Shown here in pieces: positions 34,201 through 43,430 of a DNA stretch of 64,000 nucleotides (position 1 is its first letter; the number at the start of each line of letters is the position of its first letter). The stretch is from Schizosaccharomyces osmophilus (lineage: Eukaryota; Ascomycota; Schizosaccharomycetes; Schizosaccharomycetales; Schizosaccharomycetaceae), in NCBI RefSeq assembly GCF_027921745.1, contig NC_079239.1, positions 275,501-339,500 on the forward strand. Direction: 5' to 3'. Below the pieces are notes generated by a model. It did no database searches. It was not told where the DNA came from and was given only the letters and a program-made list of their open reading frames with translations. Made by a program: the position numbers and the translations under genes.

Positions 34201-34341
34201 TTCAGACGATTATCGGAGCTTTTAAAACAATTTCGAAACGCTGCAGTTGTTTTAGGCAATTATGAACTACAAGAAAAATCTGTCATCACAGAACAATTGC
34301 TCTATCGCGATATAATTTCTTCTTCTTCATTGTATTTTTAA
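31240..34341 (+). CDS. mtl1: Mtl1, Mtr4-like ATP-dependent RNA helicase
   Basis: A single-exon Ski2-like helicase of 1033 residues. An N-terminal low-complexity tail of about 120 residues precedes LDPFQATAV (Q-motif region), SAHTSAGKT (Walker A, about 150-158), the DEIH box (near 242), SATLPN (motif III), and the second RecA domain with QMSGRAGRRG (motif VI). An arch-like insertion and the C-terminal ratchet/helical domain (about 900-1030) follow. It resembles Mtr4 strongly (HFIYPHGADGIYMIVDE), but the neighbours and length fit Mtl1, the Mtr4 paralogue of the MTREC/NURS complex with Red1, which feeds cryptic and meiotic transcripts to the nuclear exosome. The ATG at 31240 is the first in frame. 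It is convergent with rdl1, 164 nt away. Confidence 0.93.
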   Translation: MENDLDMPGEGERIASLNMDGFFRERSMDQNTDEKNNKLHEYDQTRPSTDTPEIQKVKETSKKKLFAPETIYNLQTNFDEEGAQKGIFHDERHDRSFALHKVVVPPDYKYSSIEEHVPNDPPAKSYSFQLDPFQATAVACIERSESVLVSAHTSAGKTVIAEYAIAQSLKNKQRVVYTSPIKSLSNQKYRELLSEFGDVGLLTGDVSINPTASCLVMTTEILRSMLYKNSELMHEVAWVIFDEIHYMQDKDRGVVWEETLILLPDAVRYVFLSATLPNAMQFARWIADTHYQPCHVVYTDYRPTPLQHFIYPHGADGIYMIVDEKNRFKDESFSKVVEVLQSNVESRENHQSRKKGKRTTSLQRIISMVITNQYDPLIVFCFSKKECEANVFQLNKVDLNDDEKKDLINEIIDSALLQLTEEDRKIPQFDHMRSFLLRGIGFHHSGLLPIMKELVEILFQEGLVRILFATETFAIGLNMPARTVLFTNAQKFSGTNFRWLTSGEYMQMSGRAGRRGIDSKGLSIVMVDQSIDEQTARALMNGQPASLYSAFHLSYNMILSLMRIEGISPEDLLRRSFYQFQKMESIPLLIHELDEYKMKEKSIEIKDEQSLKRFHELKLQLERYGKDIKHTIMEPENCLPYLQPGRLAQVKIHETLFPWGIIVNSTKRTISSSQKVNSQDMYVVDILLPLSSRSTSNSNLRSAQLSAPLPSEKPVYEVIAVFLSSIENFSCLRVLLPRDLSSHESRRSTYQNVLEVQKKLNDDMPLLDPIEHMNIKEATLKLHMRKVEILEPKFLKSPYYRDPSFRSEYHKYTDKLELKNSIKDLSTKIGSTESIIHLKELKSRQRTLRRLGFTTADNVIDIKGRVACEISTGDELLITEMIFQGIFNSLSPDIFAATLSCFVYQEKSDVSSLNLKEPYSATYKAILNIARRIITVSVESRLNVDEDEYVHQFKPDMMEAVSKWINGGTFLEICEMTKLYEGSIVRTFRRLSELLKQFRNAAVVLGNYELQEKSVITEQLLYRDIISSSSLYF

Positions 34342-34505
34342 ATATCTGCTATCTTCTTATACCCATCATTTTTAAATGTTTGAGTATGTTGGTTCTTGAT
34401 TGTGGCATAAAGTAATGAATTTTAACGGGAATTATTCTATGATATCCTAATAAACATGTTTTTTATATACATCTCAAATATCCAATAAGTTTGAATGGCA
34501 ATTAA

Positions 34506-35144
34506 TTATACTTGAAGGTAAGGAATGCATCGATAAAAGTTAATGGTCAATGACTCATGAACAAAAGACCCTCTGACCCATAAAAGTAATTGAGTAGTTC
34601 CCAAAAGACTTGTTCGGCTTTGGTTACAGATTAGATGACCCTTATTATGCTTCAAATCTTCCTGTAAAATAAATGAATGATCCAGACAGAACGGCCAGCT
34701 GCTACCCAAGGCAGGCTTGTTAATACGAAGTTGCTTCACATAAACAAGAGAAGTAGATAAATAAACTGCAATTTTAAACTTTCTAGTTAGCATGCGAAGT
34801 TGCCTTCCTAGAGACATCATAGATGCATGGGCGTAAGAAATGTTTGCTTTTGCCATGAGGAGTCCAAGAGGGTTGGAGAAAGAATCTATAAATAGTGCAT
34901 AAGAAAAATCTCCATTTTTCATAAGATCACTTTCCAATTCATGAATTGCGTCTCGTAAACCTTCAGCGTCGAAGGCTCGAATGATTGCTGTTTTTTCTAA
35001 CGAAGTTAATGGTAAAGCAGTTGGATTGAAGATTCCAAGAGTATCTATCCAAATAATTTTATCAAACCTTCCATGATACTGTCTCAAAATCCAATAAAGC
35101 ACCAGGTTTGCAGAATCACCACTAAATTGAGTGACTTGGTTCAT
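34506..35144 (-). CDS. rdl1: Rdl1, divergent Rad51 paralogue
   Basis: At least 212 residues. The fold is RecA-like but stripped down: FSGDSANLVLYWI sits where Walker A (G-x-x-x-x-GKT) is expected and has no Lys/Thr, then KIIWIDTLG. Downstream, YALFIDSFSNPLGLLM fills the Walker B position. The assignment rests on position (mtl1 neighbour, minus strand, as in S. pombe), on size, and on this RecA-like pattern. Rdl1 works with Rlp1 and Sws1 in a Shu-like complex promoting Rad51 at replication damage. The start is not secure: 35144 is the first ATG in this frame, but a 36-codon ORF in another frame (35232, MDTLQCLEYIRPSKS...) overlaps it, and a protein-like frame lies at 35281-35517. A 5' exon may be missing. 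Confidence 0.72.
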   Translation of the reverse strand: MNQVTQFSGDSANLVLYWILRQYHGRFDKIIWIDTLGIFNPTALPLTSLEKTAIIRAFDAEGLRDAIHELESDLMKNGDFSYALFIDSFSNPLGLLMAKANISYAHASMMSLGRQLRMLTRKFKIAVYLSTSLVYVKQLRINKPALGSSWPFCLDHSFILQEDLKHNKGHLICNQSRTSLLGTTQLLLWVRGSFVHESLTINFYRCIPYLQV

Positions 35145-36013
35145 ATTGAACGACAACCTTTTTCACTATTTCAGTAGTTATTTTTCTTGATTTTGAAGGA
35201 CGTATGTATTCTAGACATTGGAGAGTATCCATAGATGTTGCTCTAGCAGAGCCAATTTAAACCTTACTAGAAGGGATTGATTAAACCAGTAATACCAGAT
35301 AGTATTTTATTGAAAGAAAATGAACGCTAACTTCCGCAAGGTATTTAACATAAATTTTCCATCCATCTTTATGAAGTCTTTCAATTGTAAAACTCTCATT
35401 GTGGAGACAACACAACGACTCTGTCGAAACTAAACCTTTATAAAGGCGACATACATTCTTACAATACTCCAGAAGTTCAAAATAGGCTATCATATTTTTA
35501 TATAAGAAAGCATACATATAGAATTAATATATTATCCGTTCTATTACACAAAACCCAATCAATCTTTGTTTCCATAAACCAAAGATCAAACACAAATAAA
35601 AAAAGAAGCAAAACCACAAAGTGCGTTTATGCATGCTATAAGAGTATATATAATATAAAGAGGTATAAACACAGCTTCATGGATACTGAATATGTGAATC
35701 GTAAACCCAAATTCTATGTGGTTGTTTAAGTTTTACCAAGCTTTTTACCTTCCATATCATTACAACAAAGTGATTCCCAATCCTTAAAATAATTAAGACG
35801 GCCACAATTTTGAAGAGATGCAAAAAATTGCACAGAAAGTCCCCCTTTTATTACAGCCAGGTATTAGATTTATAAGATTCCGCTTCTTTTGAAAGCCGCA
35901 GAAGACATCAACGAATATAAAATTTTTGTCCCATTATTAAAAATACATGACACCGATTCTCTGAAAGTAGTAGCGAGGCTGCGATTAATATGGTGTGTAA
36001 CTAAATTGTGAAC
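35145..36013. other. Tandem spacer, rdl1 5' side / RRM-zinc-finger gene 3' side
   Basis: An 869-nt spacer. It contains a 78-codon leftward frame (35281-35517) of protein-like composition and a 36-codon ORF starting at 35232. Either could belong to an unresolved rdl1 5' exon. The rest is AT-rich with an A-rich block (35596-35602). No RNA gene seen. Confidence 0.45.
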
Positions 36014-37813
36014 TTAAACATATGTCCCGAAATCTGCAGGAAAAGAGGAAGGGACCTGTAAGTTAGGATGGTGAGGAGCATTACAACGTAAACAATTACT
36101 TCGACGACGAAAATTAGTGAATCCACATTCACAAAGCCAATCCCCTTGATCGGTAGCAAAAGAAGCTTTAGGGGCATCCTTAAAGCGGTTTTGTTCCTCA
36201 GGACGAACACCATTAGCATTGGGGTATGGGTTATTATTAGCAGCTATAGAACCAAGAGACAGCTGAGAATATGGATATGCAGATGCGTTCATAGGACTAG
36301 TACCAAAGATATTGGAGGAAGCGTTGGCGAAACTACCGTTGGTACTGGCATTGCCATTGGCGTTCGAAGACATCGAGGTGTGATCCGCGACGACAGCGGC
36401 CGTGGCGCGACTAGCACCACAGCGCAAGCAACAAACGTTTTTAGCAAAATTATGATATCCACAACCCTCTGAACCACATTTCCAGTCACCAGCCCTAAAG
36501 GGAACATTACCACCAAAGGTAGAACGAGAGGAGTGATGATTTGCCATGCCTGATCCGTTGTGATGTTGGTCAATTTGGCTACTACCGTCATTACCATGAT
36601 GCATACCATATCCGTAGTTGTGAGGAACGTGCGAGGTACCGTTACCATACGATTGGCCATAAGGGAATTCGGGAGGAAATGAGGAATTAGAGGCCGTCGC
36701 CGAAGCATGACCAGGACCATGACCAGGACCAGGGAAGGAGCAACGGAAGCAGGAGACTCTACGTTGAAAGTTGCTGAAACCACACATTGGACAATTCCAG
36801 TCGCCGGGACGAGGGCGATTTTTGCTGGAAGGGAAAGGAATTAAAATCTCCGATGCCTTGTCCAAAACTTTTGCGCAGCTGGGAGTGATTGCGAGCATAC
36901 GATCACCAATGCATGACCCATTGAGACCAAGAGCATCTGATGCGTCTTCATGACTGCCAAAGAGGACGAATCCGGTACCTGTTGATTTGTAAGGCTCTGG
37001 AGTTTTAAGAGTCCAGAGGGCAATGGGATGAATCCCATGATTAGTGAACCAACCTTCTAACTCTGATTGAGTAACGTCGTTAGTTAGGCCACCGATGTGG
37101 ATGACCTTGGAGCGCTCCAAATAAAACAGCCTCGCATCTGCTTGGCAATCAATTGGTTGAGTAAGGACGTTGGGGAACGAGGGTATTCTGGATTCGCGCT
37201 CAATTCTCCGCAGAAGAAGGGTAGTAGCATTGGCAAGGCGCCAACATTGTGTTAAGCCCTTTGTGATATAGGGGACTTCTGTGGGAGAACGCTGAATAGT
37301 ATTACATTCATTAATGGGAGGCAAGGAATCAACATCTAGCTTTCCAAAAATATGCGACAAAGTTATAGTGTAGGGTGGAACGGAGCCTGACCGGATCTGC
37401 CATTTAGCATATTCGCTAGAAAGATCGAACAAACGAGGGTGACGCATATACGAAGGCAGAATAATCCCGTGTTCTTTTGCCTCCTTGGGCAAAAGAACCC
37501 GTAATTCCCGTCCATTCATCACCACAAACGTGAAAGGCTTTTCCTGCATGTTGAGGCGTTCCTGAATGGAATTGTCCACATATTGAATCGCTTCTTGCAA
37601 GGAAGACACACTTCCGCAAATTCCATCTTTTGAAGGCTCTTCCCGAATACTACAGGACTCGCAATGCTGTTTTTCCAGTGTCTTACCATTCAAAATGACC
37701 CAGCAAATTTCATGAATCTCACAGGGTGCCCGACCGATACTTATTCCATGGTCATCCAAGTTCGTTTCAAAATGTAAGACGACCAAATCGCCTACAGATT
37801 CCGGCAAAGGCAT
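36014..37813 (-). CDS. RNA-binding protein: degenerate exonuclease domain, RRM and three RanBP2-type zinc fingers (Nrp1-like)
   Basis: A single-exon protein of 599 residues. Residues about 8-200 look like a DEDDh exonuclease fold, but the catalytic pattern is lost: VVLHFETN has His14 where DxE needs Asp, GRELR replaces the family's WDLR, and no H-A-x-x-D is seen. An RRM lies at about 236-310 (KVIHIGGL; GTGFVLF). Three RanBP2-type zinc fingers (W-x-C-x2-C/x4-C...N-F...C-x2-C) are at about 337-360, 441-466 and 560-585, separated by Gly/His/Asn-rich linkers with a GPGHGPGH repeat. This architecture matches S. cerevisiae Nrp1, a stress-granule RNA-binding protein. By position it is S. pombe SPAC17H9.04c. 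A HomolD box lies 74 nt upstream of the start. Confidence 0.9.
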   Translation of the reverse strand: MPLPESVGDLVVLHFETNLDDHGISIGRAPCEIHEICWVILNGKTLEKQHCESCSIREEPSKDGICGSVSSLQEAIQYVDNSIQERLNMQEKPFTFVVMNGRELRVLLPKEAKEHGIILPSYMRHPRLFDLSSEYAKWQIRSGSVPPYTITLSHIFGKLDVDSLPPINECNTIQRSPTEVPYITKGLTQCWRLANATTLLLRRIERESRIPSFPNVLTQPIDCQADARLFYLERSKVIHIGGLTNDVTQSELEGWFTNHGIHPIALWTLKTPEPYKSTGTGFVLFGSHEDASDALGLNGSCIGDRMLAITPSCAKVLDKASEILIPFPSSKNRPRPGDWNCPMCGFSNFQRRVSCFRCSFPGPGHGPGHASATASNSSFPPEFPYGQSYGNGTSHVPHNYGYGMHHGNDGSSQIDQHHNGSGMANHHSSRSTFGGNVPFRAGDWKCGSEGCGYHNFAKNVCCLRCGASRATAAVVADHTSMSSNANGNASTNGSFANASSNIFGTSPMNASAYPYSQLSLGSIAANNNPYPNANGVRPEEQNRFKDAPKASFATDQGDWLCECGFTNFRRRSNCLRCNAPHHPNLQVPSSFPADFGTYV

Positions 37814-38774
37814 TGTGTGGAATCAAAGGGACTTGGGCGGTAACCCTACAGCGCAAAGCTCAAGCGGGGTGCGTTACCTGTAAATACAGTCACATGAGTA
37901 ACAGCCAAAATGTAACGAAGCTTAATGCATCGTTATAAATGTTTGACGAAGACTTCTATTTTTGCAGTAGTAAACAAGGAGCGAGCAGGGAATAGGTAGG
38001 AAGACGAAAAAAAATCCAGGATCAGTAATGTGTTTTGAAGTGAGTCATTTATGTATATGTGCTATTTTTGTGGTTAATTCTTGATTTTTATGTTGGCGCG
38101 TAAGTAGTATGACTCCTTTGCAGATTGCGATCGCTATTCACTAGACCTTTAAGTAGAAACCGATATGTAAATGGGAGAAGATGACGGCAAGTTCAAAGCA
38201 AGCAAGTTTTTATTTTTATTTCGATATTACCTTGCTATTCTAGTCAAAAAAACGCCTTCCTGAAATTTATCGACTCTTAGCAAATGTGTCATTTTTACCA
38301 GAAAACGCTGCGAACCGGAATTTTCCAATAAAAGCAACTGAAGATTTTCTACTATATTAAAAGGTCATAAACGCAACTTTACATCTTGTTGTTTTTGCTT
38401 ATTTCCTTTTTTGTCATTATCATTTTTTAAAAATTCGATACTATGATACTATGATATTAAAGTAGTATGATACAGTTCGCTTGCTCCACAAGCTGTGCAG
38501 CGTGGAGATTCGGCTTAATTTCATTCATGCCCGTTACAATATGGTATCTCGTTTACCGCAATAGATGAAAGCAGTATTCTATATTACGATATGCGTTCCT
38601 GTACGGTAAAGTACTTTAAGGTGGGTGGAACAAGACCGTGCCCCCAGCAAAAGCAAGGTGTAAAAACTTGCGAAGAACAGCATCTTTAAAACCGGGCGAA
38701 TTCATTGAAATTTTTCATACGCTCTTTCAAGACGGCTTTTTTCTGTTTCCATATCTAGAATTCAGTTAGAAAGG
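37814..38774. other. Divergent spacer, RRM-zinc-finger gene / ebp2
   Basis: A 961-nt divergent spacer, the promoter for an RNA-binding protein gene and a ribosome-biogenesis gene. Besides the HomolD match it contains three imperfect direct copies of TACTATGATA around 38439-38473. No ORF of note. Confidence 0.55.
37887..37894. promoter_or_regulatory. HomolD box (CAGTCACA)
   Basis: A perfect match to the fission-yeast HomolD element, a TATA substitute in ribosomal-protein and some housekeeping promoters. It lies 74 nt upstream of the RRM-zinc-finger gene ATG (37813), a typical distance. A partial HomolE-like ACCCTAC is at 37843-37849. An 8-mer can occur by chance, so the distance and the housekeeping neighbour are the main support. 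Confidence 0.55.
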
Positions 38775-39860
38775 ATGGCCGGTGTTGACGCTAAAGGCAG
38801 GAGAGGCCAAAAGAAGAACATGAAGGCTGCTCAAAAAAAGAAGGGCGTTGCTGAGAAAAAACAGGAAGCAGTCTCGAACGTGAATGCAAGTGAAAATTCA
38901 AATGACAGTGAAGAAAAGTCGGAGGAGCAAGACGAAAGTGAGGCTCAAAAACAATTACCAGAGGTGAATGAATCCAGTCAACAGGACGAAAAGAAAGTAG
39001 ACAACCAAAATGAAGACGAAGACGAAGACGAGGATGAAGAAGGAGATGAGGATGAAGTGGAACTTTCTGACCTCGAAGGCGTTGAGTTCGAAGAGGACGC
39101 TGATCTTGTTCGTAAAAGGAAATTGGCTTTAAATAACACAATTGCTCTTGAAAGCATTTATGAGAAGCTCAAATATCCTGATAACATCTCCATTGTTGAA
39201 AACCAGGCTGTCACTACGAAGGAACCTGTTGTCGTTGAAAATGTGGAAGATGATCTTACCAGAGAACTTGCCTTTTACAAGCAGGGTGTTGATGGCGTTA
39301 AGGCCGCCTTTGAGCAGTTAGAAAAGCACAAGGTTCCTATTACTCGTCCATCGGATTACTTTGCCGAAATGCTGAAATCAGATGCCCACATGGAGAAGGT
39401 TCGCCAAGAATTAATCAAAGAAGCTACTTCCAAGAAGCTCTCTGAGCAAGCCAAGAAACAACGTGAACTCAAAAAGTTTGGTAAGCAAGTTCAAGTTGCT
39501 AAACAGGAAGAACGTCAACGTTCCAAGAGAGACACTTTGGAAAAGATTAACTTACTTAAGCGTAAGAACACCGGTTCTGATTTAACTACTGAAGACGATT
39601 TTGATGTCACATTGGCGAAGGCCGAAAAAGAAGAAAACTCTAAAAAGCCTACTAATAAAAAGGGCGACGGTCAGCCTAACATGAAACGACAAAAGAAAAA
39701 CGAAAAATTTGGTTTTGGAGGTAGAAAACGCGGTACAAAGAGCAATGACGCCGATAGTCTTGCTGCTACGGAATTCGGCAGAAAGGGTTTGAAGGCCTTA
39801 AAGGGCAAGGGCAACAAAAGTCGTCCTGGAAAAGCTCGCCGTGAAAAAGCTAGAAGTTAA
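38775..39860 (+). CDS. ebp2: Ebp2, 60S ribosome biogenesis factor
   Basis: 361 residues, single exon. An N-terminal Lys-rich then strongly acidic region (about 45-115, with an Asp/Glu repeat coded by GAAGAC-type repeats at 39013-39060) precedes the conserved core, including LAFYKQGVDGV, VPITRPSDYFAEMLKSD and the K/R-rich coiled stretch. The C-terminus is very basic (GFGGRKRGTKSN, KGNKSRPGKARREKAR). These are the EBP2 family hallmarks. Ebp2 acts in the nucleolus in 27S pre-rRNA processing with Rrs1. The start is the first ATG after a stop. It is convergent with the DUF4211 gene. Confidence 0.94.
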   Translation: MAGVDAKGRRGQKKNMKAAQKKKGVAEKKQEAVSNVNASENSNDSEEKSEEQDESEAQKQLPEVNESSQQDEKKVDNQNEDEDEDEDEEGDEDEVELSDLEGVEFEEDADLVRKRKLALNNTIALESIYEKLKYPDNISIVENQAVTTKEPVVVENVEDDLTRELAFYKQGVDGVKAAFEQLEKHKVPITRPSDYFAEMLKSDAHMEKVRQELIKEATSKKLSEQAKKQRELKKFGKQVQVAKQEERQRSKRDTLEKINLLKRKNTGSDLTTEDDFDVTLAKAEKEENSKKPTNKKGDGQPNMKRQKKNEKFGFGGRKRGTKSNDADSLAATEFGRKGLKALKGKGNKSRPGKARREKARS

Positions 39861-40042
39861 ATAGGGGTTCGTTTGGGTAAATCAATATCTTTGGTTAGAA
39901 TATTTAATATCTAATATTTTAAAATGTTGTAAGGTTCATATTATCTTGGCTTTCATTTCTATTTCTACTGCTTTATAAATATCAACCTTTTCTTAAATGC
40001 GTAGTTTCGTACCTTATACATCAATTCACCGAAGAGAATAAA

Positions 40043-41919
40043 CTATCCATGTTTTTGATAACCTGACCGCCAGCCGGATAATAACGATGAGCTAGCGAAT
40101 TTAAGTAATTTACAATATTCTTGCCAAGATGATTCCGGGTAATTGTTCTCCTCTATGGCTTGGTACATTTGGTCTAGTGAAGTTGCCTGCACTTCAAAAT
40201 AGCCAGCAAGTGAGAGTTGAGTCATAATCTCCTTGCGTACATCGTATTCCCAATGAAAACTTTTATGCGCAAGTCGCGCTCTCTCATGACAGCTACTTCC
40301 CAGAAGCCAGTCCTTATTAGACTCTTCATGATATTCTTGGTCATTCTCTAAAGTCTTTAAATGTTAGCGTCTAGTTTTTGATATGTAGGTTATACCTTGT
40401 AAGTATCACGATCGTATATATGGCCTTTGAAGCGCACCACCTGCGTGGATAAACGTGAATGCATATTACAAGCATCACATCCATAGGTAGCTTCGCATCT
40501 TCTGTTCGTCATCAATGGACGATTCTTTAGAACACTGATGAAATTTGGTTTCCAGATACTCGATATTACATTGGATTCCACTGAAGAAAAAAGGCGTCTT
40601 CGAATCGTTTTACAACTGAAAAGAAAATGCTCATCTATGTTTTTTTCTATTGGAAGGTTCGTTAGTTGCTTTATGTGGTACCGAAGAAAATTCGCAAAAT
40701 GAGCTCGAAGACCTTGATGACTTGTCATTGAAAACTCTGGAGGAAGTAATGCGCGAGCGCCTAAAGCTTCTTCCTCTTCCTCTTCATTTACTATAAAAGA
40801 TTCCTCATTCAAAGAATCATCGTCACTGGTATCCGTCTTTTCACCCGCTGATTCTGACATGTCTTCTTCAGCGTTTATGCTTGAACTGCCTTGACGACGT
40901 TTTTCTATTATATGTTAGTTAAGAACAAACAAAAAAATATTACTTCTGATTAGCTCCAACTTTTCATGAAACGCTTTCTTAGTTGGATTTCTATTACGCT
41001 TATGTTTCTCATCTTCGGAACTCACAGGCTCCAGATCCTCTGCCTCTTGCTTTATTTCCGTGTCAAAGTCGTCTGTTATATTTTTATTTGAATATTTATT
41101 TATAGGAGGCCGTTCCAGAGACCCCTCAAAACATTCAACGGATTCATCTTCAGAAGAACAAGGACGGAGCTTTCTTTTGGGTTTCCTTGATACCAAATCT
41201 GATTCAGCCTTTGGCAGAGACGTACTTGGGTAGCTTGAGTCGGAATTTTCAGATTCAGAGTCTGATAGTAATAACTTACGAGGAGATTTTTTGTTTTTTA
41301 AAGGAGATATTAACTCGAAATCTGAATGATCGGAATCAGAACCGGGCTTCTCAACTCCATTTGACCTCGACACAGTTGTCAGACCATTCGAATTTTTCGT
41401 AGGAGTAATTCCTATAGGATGATCTTCCTTGTCTAGTACATTATCTCGTAAATGCTCTGCGCTCTTTGGACTATACGGAACATCCACTGGATTCTTAGGC
41501 TTAATCATTTCCGGAAGATCATTCTCATTAGAGAGGAAATGATCCCTCGGTGTACTCTCAGCATCCCGAAAGGAAGAAGGAGCTGCGCGAATAACTTCAT
41601 CTATATTAGCATTGTGCTTGCGACTCTTATGCTTCGATTCTTCCGTTGTCTGTTTTGAGTATGCTGCAGGCAGCTTTTGTTGAATCACGACTTCAGGTAC
41701 ATAATTCTTTTGTTTCTTTTTTGAACCCTTTTGGCTTTGTTTCTTCCCGAGTACGTTCAGTGAATCTGAATCAATTTGGGAATTTATGTTATTTCTTTTC
41801 TCGTCCATTGCCGGTTCATTTTTTGAACTACCTTTCAACATACTCTCTATGTTTTGGGATCCCTTTTCCAATTTCTTACGATTCTTTCTTTGTTTTCGTG
41901 CCATTTTGCCTGTACCCAT
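40043..41919 (-). CDS. DUF4211-domain protein, conserved in fungi, function unknown
   Basis: Three exons (40944-41919, 40396-40904, 40043-40354) give 598 residues. The first about 330 are Lys/Ser/Glu-rich and probably disordered, with SDSESE-type acidic serine clusters that look like CK2 sites and a basic N-terminus (RKQRKNRKK). The splice to exon 2 continues a charged region (EEEEEEALG) into an ordered C-terminal domain: CEATYGCDACN...STQVVRFKGHIYDRDTYK joined to TLENDQEYHEES. The C-x-x-C and GxxYD-x-x-T pattern is that of DUF4211. The second intron uses an AAG acceptor; the TAG seven bases later gives the wrong frame. The basic-acidic tail suggests a nuclear or nucleolar protein. By position it is SPAC17H9.06c. 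A start five codons downstream (41904) is also possible. Confidence 0.85.
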
Positions 41920-42212
41920 TTGAAGCAAATAAACGAATAACTATTAATTTAACACTATCAAGAACAAAAGAATAATTCTTTTTCTGAACCCAATCAAAAA
42001 TACTGTTGACAATTGATATATAGAGTGTCGCCTTTTAAGAGAACAACGCAAAAGGTCTAAAATTCAAGGCCTGCTTAAATCTTTTTGAAATCTCTTTAAT
42101 AATATTTTTCACTTTGCATTTGCATAGCTTATTTTAATCGGTGGGCCAGAAAGCAGACTAAACGCAGGTTCGCTACTGGCATAGGTGAATTTACCAACAG
42201 CCAGCATAAAGG

Positions 42213-42800
42213 ATGGTATATTTGTCCAACGTTAATGATTTTTTTGAACAATCTAGGCTTTTAATAGAAGCATATCCTGATTCAGTAAGAGCCGTTTTAT
42301 TATTGACTTAAAATTATACTGTCTAACAGAGGTATTTAGACAAAAATAACCACACGTTATCGAATTGATGAAGATCAACAGAGTTACCTTGTTGCGAAAG
42401 CATATGAAACTGCATCAGGAATATGTTTAAAATTTAGAACAGACAAAGCTGCTGAGTTAAGTCGGTTAATGCTCATTGCCAGCAAACTTGGACATGTTTC
42501 TAACAAATTGGAAATTCCTCCAGAACAACCCGGTATGTATACCTTTTCTTATTTTTAGAAGAAAAAAAAGCGACGTATGGAACCTTAGGCTGTATGCATA
42601 AGCGTTTGTTAAAATGTTCAGCTAATGGAATACGGTTCGCACCTCAGATCTTCGTTTCTATACAAATTGATCCATATAACTAACCGGTTTAAATAGAACC
42701 GGAGTCTACAGTTTCAAATAAACCTGTCGAGGTGAAGTCAGAGCCTCAGGCTGCTCCCAGTAAGAGCTCCAAGAAAAAAAAGAAGGGAAAGAAGAAATAG
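42213..42800 (+). CDS. srp21: SRP9/SRP21-like signal recognition particle subunit
   Basis: Three exons (42213-42284, 42340-42532, 42697-42800) give 122 residues. The N-terminal part carries an SRP9-21 fold: DFFEQSRLLIEAYPDS joined to TKITTRYRI, then FRTDKAAELSRLMLIASKLGH. The C-terminus is Pro/Glu then Lys-rich (KKKKKGKKK), as in fungal Srp21. It binds the Alu-like end of SRP RNA with Srp14 and supports ER targeting. The 164-nt second intron is one of the longest here. No frame in it exceeds 60 codons, so a simple ORF scan misses the gene. The start ATG lies just after AAAGG. Confidence 0.9.
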
Positions 42801-43265
42801 ATGTTCTTTTGCTGATGCTTATGTTCTTAGAAGCTTAGGTTATCTTGTTCTACTTCCTTTATTCTTTCATTATAGCTGCTTATAACGATTGTTAAGGCTT
42901 AATATTTTGGTCGGTTAGAAATCCTTCTCTAGGGAAATGATTCATGTTAGATGGACATCTTAAGCTTTACCTATGTACGCTGTACCATACATCCTTTTTT
43001 TTGCCTTTACTTGCTCCGGTTGTTCATCATCTGCATCGATTTTATTCCATGTACCTACAATTTAGTCATTACAAGCACTTGGAATATAGAAACTAGAGGC
43101 ATCAATTATAACTATTTGAATGTTAAGTAATAATATGATTCGATTCTTTCATCTTATCCTCTTCTATTTACTTGGTATATAAAGCAGGGTACTTGTAAAA
43201 CGTCTTTAAGTCAAAGCACTGTGTAGTTTCGGTAATAGAACTTTGCTTTTGCTTTTTTAAACAAA
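42801..43265. promoter_or_regulatory. Spacer downstream of srp21 with TATA box for a short ORF
   Basis: A 465-nt spacer. TATATAAAG at 43176-43184 is a good TATA box about 82 nt upstream of the ATG at 43266, with an A-rich AAACAAA just before that ATG. No other signal is clear. Confidence 0.45.
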
Positions 43266-43430
43266 ATGAAGAAGATCGGTTTATACAATGAAGATGCACC
43301 CGATCTACTTTCAGAAGGTTTACTAGAACTATTTCCCAACTACTTGGTTATCACAACTACCACCCACAAGCATGACTTACGGAGATTTCATAAAATCAAT
43401 TGCTTTTCTCATATAAATATACATAAATAA
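43266..43430 (+). CDS. Candidate short protein, 54 residues, unknown
   Basis: A 54-codon ORF (MKKIGLYNEDAPDLLSEG...) with ordinary codon use in its first 40 codons. It is preceded by a TATA box and a start context (AAACAAAATG) like those of real genes. The first 40 residues look folded, then the frame runs into Asn/Ile/His/Lys-rich sequence, so it could be the 5' exon or a remnant of a longer gene. I found no good donor inside it and recognise no family. It sits in a 1-kb spacer between srp21 and the carrier gene. I have low confidence that it is translated. Confidence 0.35.
   Translation: MKKIGLYNEDAPDLLSEGLLELFPNYLVITTTTHKHDLRRFHKINCFSHINIHK

Noticed and set aside
38437-38473. Three imperfect copies of TACTATGATA
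   Set aside because: They are short and AT-rich with no sign of a longer array; probably local slippage.
41886-41895. TTCTTTGTTT, a perfect TR box
   Set aside because: It lies inside the coding start of the DUF4211 protein and simply reflects Lys/Arg-rich codons.
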